DNA of 64,000 nt from Streptomyces sp. SA15 (lineage in GTDB: Bacteria > Actinomycetota > Actinomycetes > Streptomycetales > Streptomycetaceae). Below, in pieces: positions 58,970 to 64,000 of the stretch. The stretch is taken from NCBI RefSeq assembly GCF_002291145.1, contig NZ_NTGE01000133.1:1-64000 (forward strand), in the 5' to 3' direction. Positions within the stretch are counted from its first letter, which is position 1, and each line of letters begins with the position of its first letter. A program made the position numbers and the translations under genes. A model generated the notes under the pieces. The model was not told where the DNA came from. It saw only the letters and a program-made list of their open reading frames with translations, and did no database searches.

Positions 58970-59791
58970 TCAGCCCCGCAACTCCGCCAGCACAGCATCC
59001 GTGAACACCGGCCACGCCTCGATCGCCCAGGGTCCGAAGGCACGGTCGGTCAGCGCCACGCACGCCACGCCCGCGTCGGGGTCGATCCACAGGAACGTGC
59101 CGGATTGCCCGAAATGCCCGAACGTACGCGACGAAGACGAAGCCCCCGTCCAGTGCGGCGACTTGCCGTCCCGGATCTCGAACCCCAGTCCCCAGTCGTT
59201 CGGGCTCTGGTGCCCGTACCCCGGCAGCACCCCCTTCGTCCCCGGGTACTGCACCGACATCGCCTCCGCGACCGTACGAGGATCCAGCAGCCGCGGCGCC
59301 TGCACCTCCGCCGCGAACCGCACAAGGTCCTCCACACTCGACACGCCGTCCTTCGCGGGAGAGCCCTCCAGAGTCGTCGAGGCCATACCCAGCGGCTCCA
59401 GCACCGCCTGCCGCAGATACTCGCCGAACGGAATGTCCGTCGCCTTGGCGATATGGTCCCCGAGCTGTTCGAACCCGGCGTTGGAGTACAGCCGCCGCTC
59501 CCCGGGCGCCGCAGTCACCCGGTGCTCGTCGAAGGCCAGCCCCGAGGTGTGCGCGAGCAGATGACGCACCGTCGCCCCGGGCGGCCCGGCCGGCTCGTCG
59601 AGGTCGACCGCCCCCTCCTCGTACGCGACGAGAACGGCGTACGCGGCGAGCGGCTTGGTGACCGAGGCCAGCGGAAAACGCCGCCCGACCGGACCGTGGG
59701 TCCCCAGGACCGTCCCGTCGGCCCGCACCACACCCGCCGCCGCGGTGGGAACCGGCCAGTTTTCGATCAACGCGAGGCTCTGCAAGGACAT
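58970..59791 (-). CDS. Serine hydrolase, beta-lactamase-like
   Basis: 273 residues with SxxK at Ser43-V-T-Lys46, Tyr102-S-N (YSN), and HFGQSG near 227. Short for the class C-like family and without a signal peptide, so probably a cytoplasmic esterase/peptidase. TAGGCT (59803-59798) ends 6 nt before the ATG and there is no ribosome binding site, a leaderless pattern. It is 18 bp downstream of the GNAT gene in the same direction. Confidence 0.83.
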   Translation of the reverse strand: MSLQSLALIENWPVPTAAAGVVRADGTVLGTHGPVGRRFPLASVTKPLAAYAVLVAYEEGAVDLDEPAGPPGATVRHLLAHTSGLAFDEHRVTAAPGERRLYSNAGFEQLGDHIAKATDIPFGEYLRQAVLEPLGMASTTLEGSPAKDGVSSVEDLVRFAAEVQAPRLLDPRTVAEAMSVQYPGTKGVLPGYGHQSPNDWGLGFEIRDGKSPHWTGASSSSRTFGHFGQSGTFLWIDPDAGVACVALTDRAFGPWAIEAWPVFTDAVLAELRG

Positions 59792-59809
59792 GCGTCGAGC
59801 CTAAGCCGC

Positions 59810-60283
59810 TCAGAGCACCAGTCCCATCGCGGGGTCCGGCTTGCGGACGAAGCCGAGGGCCGCGTACAGCGGCTCGGCCTCCTTGGAGGCGGTGAGGAGG
59901 ACCTGTCCGGCTCCCCGCTCGCGGAACCACGCGAGCAGTTCCTCCATGCACGCGCGCGCGTACCCGCGGCGCCGCGCGTCCGGGTCGGTGGCGACGCTGA
60001 AGACGTACCCGGACAGCCCGCGCGGATTGCTGGCCTTCCCGATCCGGTAGTCGATCGTCCCGACCACCAGCGCCGCGAGCGACCCCGGCCGCTCCGGATG
60101 GTCGACGACGAACGCCGCGAAGTCCCCGTCGGGCTCGGCCAGTCGGCCCCGCAGGGCCGGCAGGGACTCCGCGTGCCACGCCGTGTCCGCGGCATCCGGT
60201 CGGTCCATCGAATCGATCATCACCTGGCGCAGACGCAGCACTTCCTCCGCGTCCTCGGCCGCAGCACGTCGTACAAGACTCAT
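59810..60283 (-). CDS. GNAT-family N-acetyltransferase
   Basis: 157 residues with acetyl-CoA loop RRRGYARACM near 105 and the fold end GAGQVLLTASKEAEPLYAALGF. The ATG at 60283 is chosen because TAGCGT (60296-60291) ends 7 nt upstream; an in-frame start upstream would overlap the merR promoter. Substrate unknown. It is divergent from merR; their starts are 98 bp apart. Confidence 0.85.
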   Translation of the reverse strand: MSLVRRAAAEDAEEVLRLRQVMIDSMDRPDAADTAWHAESLPALRGRLAEPDGDFAAFVVDHPERPGSLAALVVGTIDYRIGKASNPRGLSGYVFSVATDPDARRRGYARACMEELLAWFRERGAGQVLLTASKEAEPLYAALGFVRKPDPAMGLVL

Positions 60284-60342
60284 GTCCCGCACGCTAGTCA
60301 GGCACCTTGTGACGTGTCCTGCCGATTTCTTACCGGTTCCGC

Positions 60343-60373
60343 TTGCTTGGAGTGCACTCCAAGGTCCTAGCGT
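60343..60373 (+). promoter_or_regulatory. MerR-type promoter of the merR-AKR operon
   Basis: -35 TTGCTT (60343-60348), 19-bp spacer, -10 TAGCGT (60368-60373). CTTGGAGTGCACTCCAAG (60346-60363) is a perfect 18-bp palindrome across the spacer. The ATG of merR follows 7 nt after the -10, so the product most likely controls its own promoter. Confidence 0.88.
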
Positions 60374-60380
60374 TGAGGCC

Positions 60381-60842
60381 ATGACGGTGATGGAGACCAC
60401 GGGTACCAGGACCGACAGCTGTGCCGCCCCGCAGCAGGCCGGGCGGCGTCCGGAAGGCCAGGACAGCTACACGATCAGCGAGGTCGTCGCGATCACCGGT
60501 CTGACCGCGCACACGCTGCGCTGGTACGAGCGCATCGGCCTGATGCCGCACATAGACCGCTCGCACACGGGGCAGCGCCGCTACAGCAACCGCGACCTCG
60601 ACTGGCTCGACCTCGTCGGCAAGCTGCGGCTGACGGGCATGCCGGTCGCCGACATGGTGCGGTACGCGGATCTGGTGCGCGAGGGCGACCACACCTACGG
60701 CGACCGGTTCGAGCTGCTGAAGGCGACCCGCCAGGACGTCCTGGCCCGGATGGCCGAGCTTCAGGACACGCTCGCCTTCCTCGACCGGAAGATCGGTTTC
60801 TACGCGGACGCCGGGCGGGCCCTGGCGTCGGAGAGGTCCTGA
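60381..60842 (+). CDS. MerR-family regulator
   Basis: 153 residues. Helix-turn-helix YTISEVVAITGLTAHTLRWYERIGLM at about 35-60 with DRSHTGQRRYS; dimer helix and C-terminal sensor region after 90 (no clear metal-binding cysteines: the only Cys is in the N-terminal 15). So a drug- or aldehyde-type sensor is more likely than a metal sensor. The ATG at 60381 is leaderless with respect to TAGCGT. Overlaps the aldo-keto reductase start by one base (TGATG), so both are co-translated. Confidence 0.92.
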   Translation: MTVMETTGTRTDSCAAPQQAGRRPEGQDSYTISEVVAITGLTAHTLRWYERIGLMPHIDRSHTGQRRYSNRDLDWLDLVGKLRLTGMPVADMVRYADLVREGDHTYGDRFELLKATRQDVLARMAELQDTLAFLDRKIGFYADAGRALASERS

Positions 60843-61858
60843 TGACGGACAGCAAGATCCCCGCGGTCCAGCTCGGCGACGGTGGCCCCGAGGTCGGCGT
60901 ACAAGGCCTCGGCTGTATGGGAATGAGTTTCGCGTACGGCCCCACGGACGCGGGCGAGTCGCGGGCCACCCTGGAGCGCGCCCTGGAACTCGGCGTCACT
61001 CTCTACGACACGGCGGACGCCTACGGCGCGGGGGAGAACGAGAAGTTCCTCTCGCCCTTCTTCAAGGCGCACCGGGACGAGGTCGTCATCGCCACGAAGT
61101 TCGCCCTGTCGATCCCGCCGGACGACCCGACGACACGGGTCATCCGCAACGACCGGCCGTACATCCGCCAGAGCGTCGAGGCCAGCCTGAAGCGCCTGGA
61201 CGTCGATGTGATCGACCTCTACTACATGCACCGGCGCGATGTGAACGTGCCGATCGAGGAGACCGTCGGCGCGATGGCCGAGCTGGTGCGCGAGGGCAAG
61301 GTCAAGCACCTCGGTCTGAGCGAGGTCACGGCCGACGAGCTGCGCGCCGCGCAGGGCGTGCACCCGATCGCCGCCGTGCAGTCGGAGTGGTCCCTGTTCA
61401 GCCGGGACATCGAGGCGTACGTGGTGCCGGCGGCCCGTGAACTGGGCGTGGCCCTGGTGCCGTACTCGCCGCTGGGCCGGGGCTTCCTCGCGGGCACCTT
61501 CGTGAACGCCGAGAAGGACCTGACCTCGGACGACTTCCGCCGCACCCACCCCCGCTTCACCGGCGACAACGCGACCGCCAACGCGGCCCTCCTGGAGCCG
61601 GTACGCAAGGTGGCCGAGGCCCACGGGGTCTCGCTCGGGCAGATCGCGCTGGCGTGGGTACAGCAGCAGGCACGGATGCACGGCCTGCCGGTCGTCCCGA
61701 TCCCGGGCACCCGCAAGGTCACCCGCATCGAGGAGAACACGGCGGCCACGAGGATCACGCTGAGCCCGCAGGACATGGCCCTGCTGGAGCCGATCGCGGC
61801 ACAGGTGGCGGGCACGCGCTACCCCGACATGTCCTTCGCTTCCGCAGGCAGGGAGTAG
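60842..61858 (+). CDS. Aldo/keto reductase
   Basis: 338 residues of the AKR barrel (YakC/AKR13-like). Tetrad Asp56 (YDTAD), Tyr61 (DAYGAGENE), Lys86 (ATKF) and His130 (YYMHRRD). NADPH-binding region PIPGTRKVTRIEENTAA near 282. It reduces aldehydes or ketones, consistent with an MerR-induced detoxification operon. Starts at the TGATG overlap with merR. Confidence 0.93.
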   Translation: MTDSKIPAVQLGDGGPEVGVQGLGCMGMSFAYGPTDAGESRATLERALELGVTLYDTADAYGAGENEKFLSPFFKAHRDEVVIATKFALSIPPDDPTTRVIRNDRPYIRQSVEASLKRLDVDVIDLYYMHRRDVNVPIEETVGAMAELVREGKVKHLGLSEVTADELRAAQGVHPIAAVQSEWSLFSRDIEAYVVPAARELGVALVPYSPLGRGFLAGTFVNAEKDLTSDDFRRTHPRFTGDNATANAALLEPVRKVAEAHGVSLGQIALAWVQQQARMHGLPVVPIPGTRKVTRIEENTAATRITLSPQDMALLEPIAAQVAGTRYPDMSFASAGRE

Positions 61859-61865
61859 GAGCCTT

Positions 61866-62720
61866 CTACAGCTCCGCCAACAACTCCGCCTTCTTCACCG
61901 AGAACTCCTCGTCCGTCACCAGCCCGGCCTGGTGCAGCTCTCCCAAGTGACGGATCCGCTCGGCGATGTCGGCGGGGTCCCGGCGTGGCCCTCCGGAGGG
62001 CAGTGCGGGAACCGCCCCGGACTCCCGTACGGCCGCCAGCACAGCCGCGGCGAACGGCAGCGACTCGTGCACCGGACCGTACCCCAGCCCGAACACCACA
62101 GCCGCCGGATCCTGATCCGCCTGCGCGGGCGGCGCGGCCACATCGCGCCGCAGCAACCGCAGATGCCCCTCGAAGACCTCGGGGGACCGCCACTCGACGC
62201 CCGTCAGGTCGGCGACCGGGAAACTCTGGTCGCCGGCCTTCCACTTCGCCGACGACGCCCCCGTCCAGAACCACCGGTAGTGCACGGTCCGTCCGTCGAA
62301 GGACGCCTTCCCGTCGTACGCCTTGAACTGCAACGGCACTTCAGGCGCCGGCACCAGAAACCGCTCGGCCGGCTCGTCGCCCGCCTTGCTCAACTGCGCC
62401 CGCAGTTCGTCGGCGTAGTACTCGGCGAGCGTCTCCTTGTCGGCCGGCAGCACCAGCCGATACGGATCGGAGCTCTCCTTGAGCTGCCCCGCGGCCGCCT
62501 CCATCAGCGGATCGGCGCCGGGCCTCGGCTCGGCACGCAGCACCACGGTCCCGCGCCTGCCCGGGGTGAGCGTCACCCCCGAGAGCGCCGACAGCGGGAC
62601 ACGGCGCTCGCCGAGCGCCTGGAACAGCTTGGGTGTTCGCATCCCCCGTTCGTAGCGGATGAGCACGGAGTCGGACTCGAACTCCCAGGCGGCATGAAAT
62701 CCGGCCAGTACGTCACCCAT
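61866..62720 (-). CDS. DUF4429/SHOCT protein
   Basis: 284 residues. Two DUF4429-like halves (about 5-115, FHAAWEFESDSVLIRYERG..., and about 120-240, QFKAYDGKASFDGRTVHYRWFW), then a C-terminal SHOCT helix pair (DIAERIRHLGELHQAGLVTDEEFSVKKAELL). Function unknown. The start at 62720 is fixed by TACGAT (62733-62728), which ends 7 nt upstream; no ribosome binding site. It is convergent with the AKR gene, 7 bp apart. Confidence 0.8.
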   Translation of the reverse strand: MGDVLAGFHAAWEFESDSVLIRYERGMRTPKLFQALGERRVPLSALSGVTLTPGRRGTVVLRAEPRPGADPLMEAAAGQLKESSDPYRLVLPADKETLAEYYADELRAQLSKAGDEPAERFLVPAPEVPLQFKAYDGKASFDGRTVHYRWFWTGASSAKWKAGDQSFPVADLTGVEWRSPEVFEGHLRLLRRDVAAPPAQADQDPAAVVFGLGYGPVHESLPFAAAVLAAVRESGAVPALPSGGPRRDPADIAERIRHLGELHQAGLVTDEEFSVKKAELLAEL

Positions 62721-62786
62721 GCGGCTCATCGTATGCGGCACGAGCACCTTCGTCCCCTCCCCGTACAGACCGCAGTTCCTGCGCCT

Positions 62787-64000
62787 CTACGCGCGTCCGG
62801 CCGTCGTCGTGTCGGACAAACCCTCCCGGCAGGCCGCCGTATCGCCCGCGCAGTGCACCGAGCGGTATGCGCCAGTGCCGATCTCCGCGAAGTTCAGCAG
62901 GCTCTCCGTGCCCGGTTCGAAATAGCCGCTGTGCCCGTCCGCGCCGCGCGCCGACAGCACTCGCGCGCCGAACGCCGAGGACATCGGGTCGGCCCCGTGG
63001 CCGAACCCGCCGACCTCCAGGTACGGCACGTCCTGGACCCAGTCGTCGGCGTCCCGCATCGCCCATACCTGGGCTGAGGTGTGCAGGTGGGAGGCCGTCG
63101 CGGCACGCATTCCGGGGCTTCCGGCCACCGCTATGTCGGCCACCCGGTCCGGCAGCGTGCGGGCGGCGAGGCCGCACACCACGGAGCCGTAGCTGTGGCA
63201 GAACAGGGAGACGGGGGAGCTGCCGGGCAGCCCGCGCAGCAGCGCGTTCAGCCGGACGGCGCCCTCCGCCGCGCGCATCGCGGTGGCCGAGTCGATGCCG
63301 AGTCCGTCGGGCGCGGTGTAGTCGGCCCAGGCGATCACTGCCGTAGGCGTCGTGGGGCTCGCGGCGCGCTCGGCGGCGTACAGGGACTCGGCCATGCCGA
63401 CGGGCGCGGAGTACTTGCGGTACGTGCGCTGGAAGGTGAGCAGGTCGGTGTCGACGCCGGGGACGACGACGGAGACCCGCTCGGCCTTGTTCAGGCTGCC
63501 GAAGACCTCGGCGACCCGGCCCTGGCCGGCGGGGTCGAAGGCGAGGATGCGGCGGCCCTTGGTCAACAGCGCCTCGTAGCGGTGCATACGGCGGCCCGCC
63601 TCCCGCTGCCCGTCCGGGGTGAGCCGGGTGTCGTGCATGCGTTTCAGCTCGACCTTGCGGGCCTGCCCGAGCGCGATGCGGTTGGCCTGGTAGCGCAACT
63701 CGACAGGGGCGCCGTTCATGTTGCCGACCGCTAGCGGGTAGCGCCGGGCGAGATCCGTGCGCTCGTGTGCGGTGAGCGAGGCGAAGAAACGGGAGAGCAG
63801 GCCGGGGGCCGCGTCCGGGTCCGGCAGCCGGTGCCCGTGGAGGCGTCCGTCCTCCCATTCGCTGAGCGAGGACTGCAGGGCGGTGGTGCTCCGCTGGGTG
63901 CGCAGTGCGGTCCAGCCGGTGGTCGCCAGCATCACGAACACGACGGCCAGCGCGAGCAGTGCGCGCCAGACGTTCAGTTGCGGAGAGGTATCGAAGGAAG
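62787..64000 (-). CDS. Secreted/anchored alpha/beta hydrolase (DUF1023), partial
   Basis: The gene continues past the right edge; at least 404 residues are seen. An in-frame hydrophobic stretch (VWRALLALAVVFVMLATTGW) is a signal anchor close to the edge. The C-terminal half has the nucleophile elbow CHSYGS, SVVVPGVDTDLLTFQRTY upstream and a late GHSGYF, fitting the DUF1023 alpha/beta hydrolase family common in Streptomyces. Cysteines near the C-terminus (HCAGDTAAC) could pair. Substrate unknown. Confidence 0.8.
   Translation of the reverse strand, partial: SFDTSPQLNVWRALLALAVVFVMLATTGWTALRTQRSTTALQSSLSEWEDGRLHGHRLPDPDAAPGLLSRFFASLTAHERTDLARRYPLAVGNMNGAPVELRYQANRIALGQARKVELKRMHDTRLTPDGQREAGRRMHRYEALLTKGRRILAFDPAGQGRVAEVFGSLNKAERVSVVVPGVDTDLLTFQRTYRKYSAPVGMAESLYAAERAASPTTPTAVIAWADYTAPDGLGIDSATAMRAAEGAVRLNALLRGLPGSSPVSLFCHSYGSVVCGLAARTLPDRVADIAVAGSPGMRAATASHLHTSAQVWAMRDADDWVQDVPYLEVGGFGHGADPMSSAFGARVLSARGADGHSGYFEPGTESLLNFAEIGTGAYRSVHCAGDTAACREGLSDTTTAGRA

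Overview
The window looks like chromosomal DNA of a Streptomyces. It has very high GC with strong third-position bias, many GTG and TTG starts, ATGA-type gene overlaps, Tat signal peptides and actinomycete-only families (an SCO2400-type protein, DUF3145, DUF4429, a MAB_1171c-type membrane protein). The order fasR-fabD-fabH-acpP-fabF is the Streptomyces fatty-acid synthase locus. Species cannot be named from sequence reading alone. Product calls rest on motifs read by eye plus family knowledge; no database search was possible.

Layout. 1-254: the start of a secreted Gly-rich protein running off the left edge through an extreme C-homopolymer (possibly an assembly artefact). 392-2119: an IclR-type regulator coupled to an SMP-30-type lactonase, ending in a large inverted repeat shared with a convergent operon. 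2368-5724 (minus): metallopeptidase, membrane protein and FAD oxidoreductase, all overlapping. 5798-11666: an ABC importer without its own ATPase (binding protein and two permeases), a secreted GH43 endo-arabinanase and a GH51 arabinofuranosidase. 11679-15587 (minus): a secreted propeller protein and a GH35-like protein that seems to lack its catalytic residues. 15672-17390: an Rrf2-type regulator, a DUF4360 protein and a small protein. 17431-19931: a second arabinan operon (GH43 endo-arabinanase plus GH43 with a ricin-type CBM13). 20027-30412 (minus): an aminotransferase with a Pro-rich tail, then an operon of enolase-superfamily sugar-acid dehydratase, Zn-dehydrogenase, U32-like TIM barrel, ChvE/MmsA/MmsB sugar importer and a secreted aldose epimerase. 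30708-37286: an SCO2400-type protein, a secreted S1 protease with a candidate inhibitor lipoprotein, a broken ATPase gene, TetR and MarR regulators and an oxidoreductase. 37406-47654: serine hydrolase, M14 carboxypeptidase, membrane proteins, regulators, RidA. 47777-52206: GH3 beta-glucosidase, a second aldose epimerase, an SGNH hydrolase. 52490-58056: DUF3145, the fab operon and fasR. 58130-64000: pirin-like protein, serine hydrolase, GNAT, MerR/aldo-keto reductase, DUF4429 and a truncated alpha/beta hydrolase.

How it works together. Four transcription units (iclR-SMP30, both arabinan operons, and the sugar-acid/ChvE operon) share one promoter design: a CCATTG-type -35, a 17-bp spacer, a -10, and then TGTTCGAAA/TTTCGAACA boxes just downstream. 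I infer one regulon, probably run by the IclR-type protein. In it arabinan is cut outside the cell, oligomers and monomers are imported by two transporters, GH51 finishes hydrolysis, and the sugar may be oxidised through a lactone and sugar acid (lactonase, dehydrogenase, dehydratase) rather than by AraA/AraB/AraD, none of which are in the window.

A second recurring feature is leaderless start sites. At least nine genes between 35 and 63 kb have a TANNNT -10 hexamer ending 6 or 7 nt before the start codon and no ribosome binding site; this also fixes their starts.
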